Below, one piece after another: positions 1 through 9,733 of a stretch of DNA of 27,937 nt (positions within the stretch are counted from its first letter, which is position 1; each line of letters starts with the position of its first letter). A model generated the notes under the pieces. The model was not told the DNA's origin. It made no database searches and saw nothing but the letters and a program-made list of their open reading frames with translations. The stretch is from Pezizomycotina sp. ARF18 (Eukaryota > Ascomycota), in contig AZLU01000354.1 in assembly GCA_002224055.1 (NCBI GenBank), positions 1 to 27,937 on the forward strand, read 5' to 3'. The position numbers were made by a program, and so were the translations under genes.

Positions 1-13
1 AAATTAATTTGCA

Positions 14-21
14 GCCTAGAC
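14..21. repeat. 8-base target site duplication of MITE copy 1 (left)
   Basis: GCCTAGAC here is repeated exactly at 244-251, directly outside the two ends of the element. Confidence 0.75.
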
Positions 22-243
22 TAGTGTTCGAGGTCGGGTCAGAGGTACATGTACGGTTAAAAAAGATCTTATTTTTAGTGAGGTTCGTAAAGTAAAAATT
101 GTGTTCCGTAACTATAAATGTACCGCTAACCTGAAGGCTGATATGCAATAGTTTGAAACATTTCGCTCGCCTAGCAAAAATATATATAAAACAAATTATT
201 AGAAATTTATTTTAATTAGGACTAGACCCGGTCTCGAACACTA
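22..243. mobile_element. hAT-like MITE, copy 1
   Basis: A 222-base element bounded by 19-base terminal inverted repeats. The left end reads TAGTGTTCGAGGTCGGGTC (22-40), and the right end (225-243) is its reverse complement with two mismatches. It is flanked by a perfect 8-base direct repeat GCCTAGAC at 14-21 and 244-251. An 8-base target duplication together with ends of the form TAGNG is typical of the hAT superfamily. There is no reading frame inside, so it would depend on a transposase encoded elsewhere. The interior is AT-rich. A second copy lies at 17824-18039. An alternative reading is a TA-duplicating Tc1/mariner-type MITE starting at GTGTTCG, because TA sits at both edges; the exact 8-base duplication favours hAT. 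Confidence 0.8.
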
Positions 244-251
244 GCCTAGAC
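244..251. repeat. 8-base target site duplication of MITE copy 1 (right)
   Basis: GCCTAGAC, identical to 14-21. It is followed at 246-258 by a short inverted stretch (CCTCC-TT-GGAGG within it) that I do not interpret. Confidence 0.7.
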
Positions 252-781
252 CTCCTTGGAGGGTCCAAGACTATTTTTACTAATATATAGAGAATTTTAA
301 CGCTAAAGACTAGCGCCCTTCGCTATTACTAGTTAATAAACCTAAACCCTAATATTTCCTAATCAAAAAGTACTAAGCTATAAACTATATATTTATTTTA
401 TTCTATAATTTTATTATTATTTATTAGTTCTCACCTCCTTATCGTTAGCTTTCTTCTTCTTTATATTAGATTTTTATACTTATAAGTTACTTTTGCTTAG
501 TTAAAAATATACTACTTATAGTCCCTTCCTATTACATGTACGAGCGGCTATTGCGTTGATAGTACTTAATTATCAAAATCATCTCTACTCCGCCCTTTCG
601 TTTCTACCTTCCTCTTTTTTTAAATAATAAAAAAAAACCGAAATCAAAAAACTCGATCAATGATTACCCTGCGAATCTTCCAGACCAGAGGAGACGAGTT
701 TACTTAAGTAATAATAAAATAATATATATACGTTTCATATATCTGAAAAAGGAATACACCGATGGTTCTTTTACAAACGAA
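252..781. other. AT-rich, RIP-type sequence; no gene
   Basis: Strongly AT-rich, with many TA steps and few CA or TG up to about 530. No coding pattern is visible. Composition becomes more ordinary between about 530 and 780, which marks the border of the gene island. Confidence 0.6.
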
Positions 782-1302
782 GTGATTCTATTCTCAATTG
801 CTTTTGAATATATACATTCATACGGATCGTTATTAGATGGTATTGCAACCACGGTATTATTCGGGAAGCTGTCACCAGAAAAGCAATGCTATTTGTACAG
901 CGGAAGCATGCTTGGATGGACTCTCGCCACTTTAGACGAATGGCCCGGACCGCCCTCCGTCAGTTAACGCCGCCCGGGGGTGTTAGCCTTGGCCGGAATA
1001 TGCGCCGCAAATCTAGCAGCCCGGGTGGACGACCTACCCTTCGCCGTATTTCCGGATCGGAACTCCCGGGATAGTGAACGTTTCAGTAACCAGGAACCAC
1101 AACCTTCGTGGGAGAATATACTGCCTCGGAAAGAATTTTCGCCTCAAGCGCAAAAAAGCGGTTCACTTCCGTTCGCAGAGTGGTAGCCGTTGATATCGCT
1201 TCAAGGGTTTGGATCCACGAAATGCGCCACCCGAACGATACAGGAGATACCCTGGGCAAGAATCTTTGTGAAAGTCCGTTATTTCTTAAACTTCCCCTTT
1301 AA
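782..1302 (+). pseudogene. Unassigned coding-like fragments
   Basis: Overlapping short open stretches in all three forward frames with ordinary GC content (about 880-1300), unlike the AT-rich DNA to the left. One stretch starts MARTALRQL and is rich in Arg/Ser, resembling a mitochondrial presequence; another further on contains FTSVRRVV. No family is recognised. It may be the broken 5' part of the Sel1-repeat gene that follows, or a separate relic. No single frame stays open for more than about 70 codons. Confidence 0.25.
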
Positions 1303-1441
1303 TATACTGTAATGGATAATTGTCCAGCCGATAATATATAGATATAAAAGATTTGCGCAAAAATTGTCAAGAAAAGAAAGAATATGAAAGAATGGGGAAG
1401 TACTACATATTTCCCCACCAATTGACGTCTGGTAATTGAAT

Positions 1442-2186
1442 CATCCGTGCCGGTGTGCTGAATCGAAAGTTTGTAGGGTTTTCAATACAGCCGCTGGACC
1501 TCACTGTGTTATCCATCGTGCTCAACCAGTCACTTCTAGCAGCTCTCCGGTGACTCGAATTACATCAGAAGGTTAGCAAGGCTTGTGCTCAAAGCAGCCT
1601 CATCAATGGCGGAGCCTGCTGCGGTAATCGGATAAGCACAACCATTGTTGCTCGGTCGCAGCAGTGCACAACTTCAGAAAATTCACGGGAAGCTTTTGAA
1701 CGATCTTGGAACTTGCGATCAGAAAAAGGTGGTCGAGGCAATGCTTCTCGTTGCTGAAGTGTACTCGAAGGAAATCAGACCAACATGGCTATGAAATTTT
1801 GGCGAAGCTTCTAAAAATGGGTCCGCGCATGCGGCAGTGATGATCGGAAGTCACGCGCAAGGTTGGGGGACAGAGAAGGGATGAAGACTGCTCTCCTTGA
1901 AGCCACGCGTTTAGGTTCTCTTCCTTTCTTTTTTTTTTTTTTTTCCAAACAATTTAAAGGAACAATTTAAGAAAAAAAAAATCTACATAAATAAAACAAG
2001 TACATCTCGAGTTACAAAATAATGAAATGGGCCACGCAGTATATTCTTCACCAAGCTTCTCGGAATCGACGTAATGCATGTATAGTGTGCTCTTTAGCGA
2101 GAGCAACGCGTACCACATTAACGTTCTTGTACAAGCAAATTATGTGTTCGGCGCCTGAGCATTATGCTCTAGATTGTGCCAATAGG

Positions 2187-2218
<32 letters not shown>

Positions 2219-3156
2219 TATTTTTATCCTCGTTAGGTTGCTTAAATCAAATGCTTGCACTACTAATCGACTCTAAATTAGGAAACGCCGATTCTTACTG
2301 GAGCTCTCCATCAGCGATACTCAGCGGGATCCACGCCCAGCTTGTCCTCATATTCTCTGATAGCAGCTTCTCTGGGGTGGCCGCGATCGCATAACTTGGG
2401 GGAGTATTACCGGCGCTGCAAGCACCATCAGACACACACGTTGCGGAGCAGTGGTATCGCATTGCCGCGGAAGCGGGCGTAGACTGGTCAATGCTTCAGC
2501 TAGCTAAGATACTGAAGGATCGTGGCAACTATCATGAGGCAGCCTATTGGGTGAAGCTAGCCACATACGGCTCACAGGAGGTTCAGGCTATCGCTATTAA
2601 ATTAATGGCCTAGGCGGGTAGTTATCGCAAAATGAGTACGGTATAGCATAGTTGGCATTAATACACGCGGAAAAGCACGTATTCCCAACTACAATTACTT
2701 TCACCGAGAGACAGGCTGTAGCAACCTAGTATGCTGTGGAGCTAATGCTTACTCTCCCACGTAGCACTAGTAGTTAAAGTGCGGAATAGGATGAACACAT
2801 CTGGGACGCTAGGAAGCTCCTCGCGAAATACGTTCATGGGAAAGAGTCCAGAGAAAGGCTTACACACGAATCTTTCTATTTCACCGGACAAAGCCTGGAT
2901 ATATGAGGCAAGTTACAATATAGTCAATATAATACCGAAGTCAATCTTTAAAAGGAGGAGTTGGCGGATATGTTCAGCTTCAAACAAAAGAAGAAGAAAG
3001 AAAGATAGAAAGAAAGGGAGGATTATGAAATTCAGCCTGTGTTCTAGTCCAGAAAAAAGAATGATGATTGGAAATATGTTTTGGTTTAAGAAGGACCTAT
3101 GGAACGATAGTATTAGCACCTTAGGTACCTTAAAAGCAGCAGTAGCGATAGGATAA
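1442..3156 (+). pseudogene. Decayed Sel1/TPR-repeat protein gene
   Basis: Several stretches read as helical Sel1-like repeats. Around 1681-1790 the frame reads KKVVEAMLLVAEVYSKE, then reaches a stop (TGA). The same frame continues with HAAVMIGSHAQG, and after a one-base shift with REGMKTALLEATR (about 1875-1910). A second block at about 2440-2610 reads AEQWYRIAAEAGVDW, LAKILKDRGNYHEAAYWVKLA, and then a stop. Near 2805-2860 a further piece reads ARKLLAKYVHGKE. Sel1 repeats are protein-interaction solenoids, in fungi often in mitochondrial or regulatory adaptor proteins; the specific protein is not identified. Stops and frame changes separate the blocks, and a run of 24 T (2187-2210) sits between them. 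Some gaps may be introns, but in-frame stops inside conserved blocks suggest a broken gene. Start and end are approximate. Confidence 0.5.
2187..2210. repeat. Poly-T tract (24)
   Basis: Uninterrupted run of 24 T between the two Sel1-like blocks, followed by an AT alternation. Length is uncertain because such runs are prone to error. Confidence 0.7.
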
Positions 3157-3474
3157 AGAGAAAAAAGAAAATACAATCACTGCCACCTTTTTCTTTTTTT
3201 TAAAAAAAAAAAATTGAATTTCAAGAAAAAAAAAAAAAAACCGAGAAAAACATTTGATCACTCTGTTAATGGATCGATGGATGGATGTAACCGTTTCGAT
3301 TTCTGATTCTTTCTTTTAGATTTTCCAAGTCCTTTAATTCTTTGCATGAAGCAAGTAGAGCTGTAACTGTACGATCAAATTAATGTATTCTAACAGTGAT
3401 ACTACTTAGCTTTTTTTAATTTTCACAGGGCGGGGGAAAAAGAGAAAGAAAAAAAGAAAGAAAGAAGAAAAGAG

Positions 3475-3507
<33 letters not shown>

Positions 3508-3760
3508 GGGTCATCAAAAGAAAAAAGAGAATTGAGTGCGTTGAAAATTAACCGAAACCCACTTGGAACTCATTTACTCCAAGTCTCCAACTCATGTTTC
3601 TTTTCAAAACAACTCGATAAAGGAAGAAGCCATCGCCAAAAAAGTATTTAAATTACCACAGCCTGCTCTTGCTATACAACAGCAACGTTATCCATTTCAA
3701 TTTCAATCGAGAGTATTTGTTATTTCACCAGCGTTATATAGGCCACCGTCACACAGAGAA
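3157..3760. other. Intergenic, purine-rich and low-complexity
   Basis: Between the Sel1-like relic and the HMG-box gene. It contains purine-rich stretches, A runs at 3201-3240 and an uninterrupted A run of 27 at 3479-3505. An open stretch at 3563-3781 shows no recognisable domain. It probably includes the promoter and 5' UTR of the gene starting at 3761. Confidence 0.5.
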
Positions 3761-4994
3761 ATGAAGTCTATCGGTGAGTAATTACTGGTGCCTTTCCGTG
3801 TCCAAAATCTGACGAGAGAAGGTAATCAGTAAACTGTATCTCGCACATACTGAGAACAAAAAATACGTACTCACCAGGGAAATCCTCCTCAGCCCAGGTT
3901 CTCTGCATCGTCGGTCGAAGAAGCTTACAAGAAGAAGTGCATCGACTGAAGAGGCGACTGATAGAGTGCGAAGACTGGAATGACTTGTTGGTCGTGCGCA
4001 ATGAACGGTTGCGACGCGGTGTTCAGAGATTGCGTCTAGAAGGGCTCTTCTTCTGAGGGAGATTGAGAGAAGGACAGAACCCGAGTTGACGATTCGACGG
4101 CAGCCCCTCGCCTCCTCCCACAGTAAGCGCCGTTACCTTTTCGTTCTTATCAATTCTACTTTTTACCTTTCTCTCTCTTTTCTCTTCTTGGCGGAACTAT
4201 CCAGATGACTATGGAGAAACTCAAATTGAATCTAGCCAGCACGTCTGAAAAGACCCAAGAGGGATGCCCCAAGCTATAGCATTCAGGAGCGTAGTGGCCA
4301 CGATTTCCCCCGGCATCTCCAGGGAATCCTTCTTTCACGCCAAAGTTCACCTCGGTAAACCTTGCCCAAGGAGAGCCGGTACAATCATCTCCTCTCGCAT
4401 GGTCCAGGCTACCGGAAGGAAGGGTGGGTCCCGATCCACAGTTTCGCGCCCGAGCGCTTCACGGCCTAGTGCGCTCCAGAAGCCTAAAAAACGCGTACAT
4501 GATGTAAGACCGAGCTCGATCCTTTAACCCTGCGTTCATTTCCCCCTTTCTTTCTTTATTTCTTTCGTACCATATAAGCAGAATCCCTTGGCAAGCTGAC
4601 TAAAAGTGCAACTTAGATTCTGTGAACAGGAGAGAGCTAACCTCCTGCAGAGGGAGCCAACGGCGAAGAGGAAGAAGATATTGACATCTCGAAACTTCTC
4701 GCGAAAGCCTGGCAAAGTTTAGGTCCAGAAGGACAGGAACCATACTATTTGGAGTTTGACGCTCAAGATCTCGGTATAAACAGGCCATGTTAGAATTCAA
4801 AGCCGGTGAAGGTCAGTCAAAAGGAAATAAAAAAGCATCGGGCAACGGGAGAGTCGAACGTGCAAGAAGCAACAGATGAAGAAGGAAGTGGCGCATCTGA
4901 AGACACAGATCAGGCAGCGCAGCATACCGATAACGAGGCAAAACCGCCCAAATCGGCCACGGCGGCGGTGGTGGGGTGGATTTACAGCAGTTAA
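3761..4994 (+). CDS. Probable HMG-box DNA-binding protein (frameshifted)
   Basis: Reconstructed as four exons: 3761-3773, 3893-4122, 4205-4503 and 4617-4994, with introns starting GTGAGT, GTAAGC and GTAAGA and ending CAG, CAG and TAG; a CTGAC branch-like motif precedes the last. Exon 2 encodes a charged helix (RRSLQEEVHRLKRRLIECED), probably coiled coil. The HMG box is split by intron 3: exon 3 ends KNAYMM, and exon 4 continues with FCEQERANLLQ, DISKLLAKAWQSLGPEGQEP and YKQAMLEF. This matches the first-helix NAYM motif, the central Trp and the closing Tyr-Lys of HMG boxes. The C-terminal tail is acidic (TDEEGSGASEDTDQ). HMG boxes bend DNA in nuclear or mitochondrial chromatin; which family member this is cannot be said. 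At least four one-base frame changes are needed (near 4053, 4260, 4650 and 4770). It converges on CTP synthase. Confidence 0.6.
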
Positions 4995-5543
4995 CAGCAG
5001 CCGGTCCAATTTCCTTTGATGAGGTTCCAGCATTTCTTTTCGAAATTTGGCGGCCCATCTTGATTTTCCAATATGGTTCTCTTGTATCTTTCCCCAAGCT
5101 TGTGACTAAAGTTTCAGGCGGTTTCCTGTCTCTTTGTAGCTAAACGGAATATAAAACTTGGCTGCTTCTTCTCTGTTTCATATCCCAACTAGAAAAAATG
5201 GTTGATTGTTTATACATGCCACACTTTAGAAATAAAGCAAAGTCTATAGCACAAAATCTGATGTTTGTCTGTCTAAACAACCAATTGATAAATAAGGAAA
5301 AGGAAAGAAAAAAGTAATAAGGAATACTAACTCAAAGTACTCAAGTAATAATCAGCAAGATAAAATAAAATAAATAACAGATAAACTTTTCAATCATTCT
5401 ACTTTACACGATAAAAGGGGTAATATCCCGTGAAGCAAAAAGGTGGAAGACGGGGTCCGGGATTGATAATAAATAATACAACGCTTGCAACATTGGGCAA
5501 TTAGCTCGCGTCTTGTTTTCTAAGCTTTCTTGTTGTGCAGAAT
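4995..5543. other. Intergenic between convergent genes
   Basis: Shared 3' region of the HMG-box gene (+) and CTP synthase (-). An AATAAA hexamer at 5230-5235 could serve as poly(A) signal for the plus-strand transcript. From about 5280 the sequence is A-rich. A short open stretch at about 4980-5120 (AAGPISFDEVPAFLFEIW) is not recognised and could be a frame-shifted end of the HMG-box protein. Confidence 0.5.
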
Positions 5544-8319
5544 CTAGTGTGACTCTTTCTGTGAAGCCGTTTGCAATACAGTCCCTTTCCTGGAAGCTTC
5601 TAACAAGGAGTCTAACGAACCGCACGCCGATGCGATGAAACCCAGGTAGGGTTTGCTGGGTCTCAACACACGGGAGAGATATTCTGGATGGTACTGGACA
5701 CCAACAAACCAAGGGTGGTCTTTGAGTTCTAGTATCTCCATCCTTTTCCCTGAGGTATCTTTCCCACAAACGTAAGTCAGCTTCATGTAATTGCTGAACG
5801 TATTTATCGTTAACTTCGTATCGATGCCTATGACGTTCAAGTATTCTGTCCACTTGGCCATACAAAGTCTTCAATTTGGACCAATCCGAATCTTGCTGGA
5901 AAAGGGTTTCTCGAAGGCCTAACCTCATCGTGCCGCCCATAGTCGTTTTGTCAATTTCGGGCATGAATACGATGACGGGATTTTCCAAGGATGAAGGGTC
6001 GTCGACCAGCTCTTCTGAAAAGGCATCTACACGGCCTCAAAAGGTGGTGAGCTCATGAAGTAATATAGAGGGGCAAAGTCCAGTGTTAAGTTTAGTTCTC
6101 GATTGAGAATGATAATAACATTTGTTTAACAAATGAAGTAATGCAGCGTAAGATAGACAGACCTTTCAAGCCGCAGACGTTGCGGGCGTATTCGATAACG
6201 GCAATCTGCATCCCGAGACATATACCCAAATACGGGACCTGCGGGTGCGTGCCCAGTTTGCGGCGGCGATCATCCCTTCCGTACCCCTAATGCCGAAGCC
6301 TCCAGGAACTATGATCCCACTAAAAGAAACAAAGATAGAAATACCGGGTAAGTAAGAAAGAAAGAAAAATAGAGGAGGTAAAAAAAATAGATACAAGATA
6401 AAAGAGGGAAGAAGAGGAGGGAAGAAAGAGAAAAATGGAGAGAGTTGGGGGAGAACGTATAAAAATAAAGACGAAATGTGCCAGAGGGGCACACGGGCGC
6501 ATACTTAGCTGTGCAAACCATATGCCATGCTCTGTGGTAACCAGCTGGGTGCTAAGCTTCGTTTCTGCTTCAAAGGTCGGATGAATCAACCCATTCCAGA
6601 ATTAACTTCCTTCCACAATGCATGGCGGCGTGCTCCAAGCTTTTGATAACGGAAAGGTAGCTATCATGCAGCGAGGTGTATTTCCCCACTAGCGTCACTT
6701 TGACCTCATCATGAAGGATCGTAGAGGCATTCACGAGAGATTTCCACTCTGACCATATGCTCTCGCCTTTGACTCGCAAAGATTGGGGAATATTCAGCCT
6801 CTCGAGCCGTAGGATTTCCGAAAGCAGAGGAACAAGCGTTGCTGTTCAAGGAGCAACGGTACCCTGTACGTTAGCCCGACGTCAACGACCTGCACACATC
6901 CTCAGGCTCCACTTGACAGAACATCGCTATCTTATCAACAGTCGACTTGGTAAGGGGTTCGGCGCAACGACATGCGATCTGTAAGACATGTCTTACGTCA
7001 GTTTATTCGCAAACTGTGCAATTTACTTGAAAGAAAGCGCTCGGAGTTGGTTTGTTTATTCATCCTTACAAGATCTGGCTGGAGGCCAAGTTTACGGGCA
7101 TCGCGTATGGCAGCTTGAGTAGGCTTCGTCTTCTGCTCCCCGGAGATAACTGGAACCAGACTGACGTGAATTGGAGGAAATTCCGTTTCCCAGCTCTGTA
7201 TTTTAACTGTCTCAAAGCTTCGACGAATGGTGCTGACTCGATATCACAACGTACCACCAAGCTCAATTATACATATGTCCGGCTGTTCGTTTGTGTCGTC
7301 AACGGGTATCTTAGCTACCCGCTCAATCCAATCTTGTATGGCGTCCGTTATATGCGGGACCACTTGTACTGTCCTTCCTAAATATTTGCCTTTCCTCTGA
7401 GCATTCCAAAGCCCCATCGCACCTGTCAGCCACGACTCCGATCCTGCTTGAAAGTATATTACGCTCAGTCCGGTCATATTATATGGAGAGCCCCGATGCC
7501 TCCCGACTGTGAACTTGAACCATTGCCACACACCTCTCGCTCAATGACCTGAGAATATATCTTTCCAGTTGTGATATTGTTTTCTCGCGTTAATGTTACA
7601 TTCAAATATCTCTCGTAGTTACCGAGGTCGAGGTCAACTTCTCCGCCATCATCGAGGACGAAAACTTCACCGTGTCTGCCAGGGAAAAATTAAATAAGAA
7701 ATATCAGCACCCGGTACCTTATTTGTTCCCGTTCTTTAGATCTATAACAGATCCGTTGAGATCGCATGGCGGAGGAAGTTTTTTGGGAGGCAAGGGTTAT
7801 TATATCTGACTCTGTTGGTGCCATCGTTCCAGCATCGATATTCATGTAAGGGTCGATCTTTATGGCGGAAACGTGCTGACCAAAATACTAGTTAGCCACA
7901 GGTTGGTGAACTAGCCGCTAGAGGGAAAGTTTAAAGAGCTATTCGAGGTGGGGAGGTAGCGGCAAGGATTTATCACACAATCAGGCACATATCTTTAATC
8001 CATGGTTTTGAGCAACAACCCCGTCGAAGAAGCTAAAATATAAGGGACGATAGTCAGCGCAAGAAAAAAAAAGGTAAAAAGGTAAAAAGGTTCGGTCTTT
8101 TTAATAGCAGAGGAATAGTGGATTCTATACCAATGACACCCTTTCCAATGCCGCTAATGACGCCTTCATTTTACAAGCCAGGTAAGATTGTCGAAAGCAG
8201 AGTGGGCTGTTAGTAACTATATGAATACCCTTATAAGAAGTGCGACCTCCAAGCCATCTGAAGATAACGGGGAAGTGTTGACCAAATCACGAACCTCCAG
8301 ATACGAGAACGTATTTCAT
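5544..8319 (-). CDS. URA7: CTP synthase (frameshifted, nine exons)
   Basis: Makes CTP from UTP, ATP and glutamine, the last step of pyrimidine nucleotide synthesis; cytosolic and filament-forming in fungi. Exons read from high to low: 8319-8295, 8163-8131, 8032-7993, 7875-7811, 7675-7534, 7396-7070, 6978-6505, 6319-6163 and 6026-5544, about 582 residues, the usual length. Start is MKYVLVSGG; the P-loop [10 protein letters not shown] spans intron 1. Other synthase-domain motifs are [42 protein letters not shown] and [15 protein letters not shown]. The glutaminase domain has [12 protein letters not shown], the nucleophile Cys in GICLGMQ, and the His-Glu pair in QYHPEYLSR. The frame breaks near 5769, 6240, 6547, 6573, 6830, 6896, 7171, 7247, 7250 and 8001; all are one-base changes, mostly losses in short runs. 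The donor of intron 3 (7992) reads AT rather than GT. Identity is certain; whether the locus is functional is not. Confidence 0.95.
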
Positions 8320-9733
8320 TTCAATTGCGCCAACTGGTTGGCCATCGTGGAGACGTGATAGACGACTTGGAGTAGCAACAGTCAGCAAAAGCAAACTGGG
8401 AATGTGGCACCCCAGGTGAGGAATAAATATAATCGGTATGAACAGTAAAGAGAAGCGAAGGAGCGCAAGTTTACTTTAACGCACTTGAACTTGGAGGATG
8501 CGCTAGCTTATAATATTATACACTTCTGAGGTAGCTGAGTAGTGAATCGAATAGTTATACAGCACCGAAGATATGCTACAAAGCTCGAAAAATTGGCTGT
8601 GAAGATTTAACGTAGAGTGATATTTTTAAGTGTTCAGAACAGAAATAAAAAATTTTCAGACGAAATATGCATGAAAAAAGAAAATCTTAGAGTGGATAAG
8701 AAGCTACTTGCTTTACCTAGTAAATAACCACTCTTTACCATTTTTCATTTTTTTTTCTTTTCTTTTCTTTTTTTCTTTCCTTTTTTCGAGCTGTCTCTTG
8801 TTTTATTTTAGACATGGCTCGGTTCTTACCTAGTTTCTACACCTCGCCAGAGTCCGGCGTCTGCCCTAGATGGCTTGGAGCGTTAGAAGTTACACTTCAG
8901 TAACCACCAAGCGCCTCCCCCTTCCCGGTTTCAATGCAGGAGAGACTTGCAGAGAGAGAGAGAGGTTTCGCTTTTCTCTTTTTTTGTCTTCTTGTTTCTT
9001 TTTTTTTTCCTCCTTTGCCAACAAATACAAAAGAGTATAGTCAATAGGACGAATCCGACACCCCCTTCAAACTCTTCTAAAACAACAATAATAATACTCT
9101 TTTACTTTTTTTTTTTTCTCTCTTTTCCCTTAGTTTTATTTCTTACTTAGTCATATTTCGAGTAAATCTCCGTAAAAAAAAAAAAAAAAAAAACAATATA
9201 GGTGGAGAAAGACTAAGAGAGTCCTCAAGTTTTCCCGTACTTGAGTATTTTTTTTTTCTATCTAATATCCCTTTCCTTCAAAGTAGGTCTCTAGGTAGTT
9301 ATATTATATTATATAATATAGATATATATACTTATATAAGATACATGCATATATATTTTGTTTGTATACCCTTTTCTCTTTTGCCCTGAGCACATCTTAG
9401 AAAGAAAAAAAAAAAAGTAATTAAATAAAAATAAAAATAAAATAGAGTAATAAAAAAGGAGGCGGCGGAGAAAGAAAACCAACCAAAGGTCCTAGTAAAA
9501 CAAATATATATCCGTCAAGCACGAACACACGCCTTCGCCTTTGCGAGAGCACGAATCCTCACTAATTCAGCACAACCACCTATAGAACGACCTCTGGGTT
9601 TGAAGGTAGAGGGCTTGGATCCCTCTCTTACTCTATTACATCTCTCGTTATCATTATCTATCTATTTATCTATTGATTTATTTCTTCTTCTCTTTCTTCT
9701 CTTTCTGCCTCCTCTCTCCACCTCGTATAGAAA
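8320..9733. promoter_or_regulatory. Divergent intergenic region of CTPS and CDC4
   Basis: About 1.4 kb separating the start of CTP synthase (-) from the CDC4 coding region (+), so it should hold both promoters. It contains pyrimidine-rich tracts (8740-8790, 8970-9010, 9100-9130), an AG dinucleotide run (8950-8964), an A run (about 9175-9193), an AT palindrome (9305-9320) and a long CT-rich stretch just before CDC4 (9630-9725). CT-rich leaders are common in highly expressed fungal genes. I see no specific factor site I would name. Confidence 0.55.

Noticed and set aside
24-40. Resemblance of the MITE end (GTTCGAGGTC) to a tRNA B box, suggesting a SINE
   Set aside because: No A box at the right distance and no tRNA fold; the sequence is explained as one half of an inverted terminal repeat with an 8-base target duplication.
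3479-3505. A27 run as the poly(A) tail of a retrocopied gene
   Set aside because: The upstream genes contain apparent introns or have no retrocopy features, and no target duplication is seen; many simple runs occur in these intergenic regions.
5404-5543. Extension of the CTP synthase frame beyond 5544
   Set aside because: It follows the wrong frame after the break near 5769; the frame that carries QYHPEYLSR ends at 5544.
6166-6521. Long open minus-strand stretches rich in Phe/Leu/Ser that look like membrane proteins
   Set aside because: They are the translation of the pyrimidine-rich intron 7 of CTP synthase (6504-6320).
8947-9150. Open frame with a hydrophobic stretch resembling a small membrane protein
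   Set aside because: Caused by T-rich low-complexity DNA upstream of CDC4; no homology or codon signal.
9305-9320. Perfect 16-base palindrome (TATATTATATAATATA) in the CTPS-CDC4 intergenic region
   Set aside because: Made only of A and T in a low-complexity stretch, so likely by chance; no known factor site.
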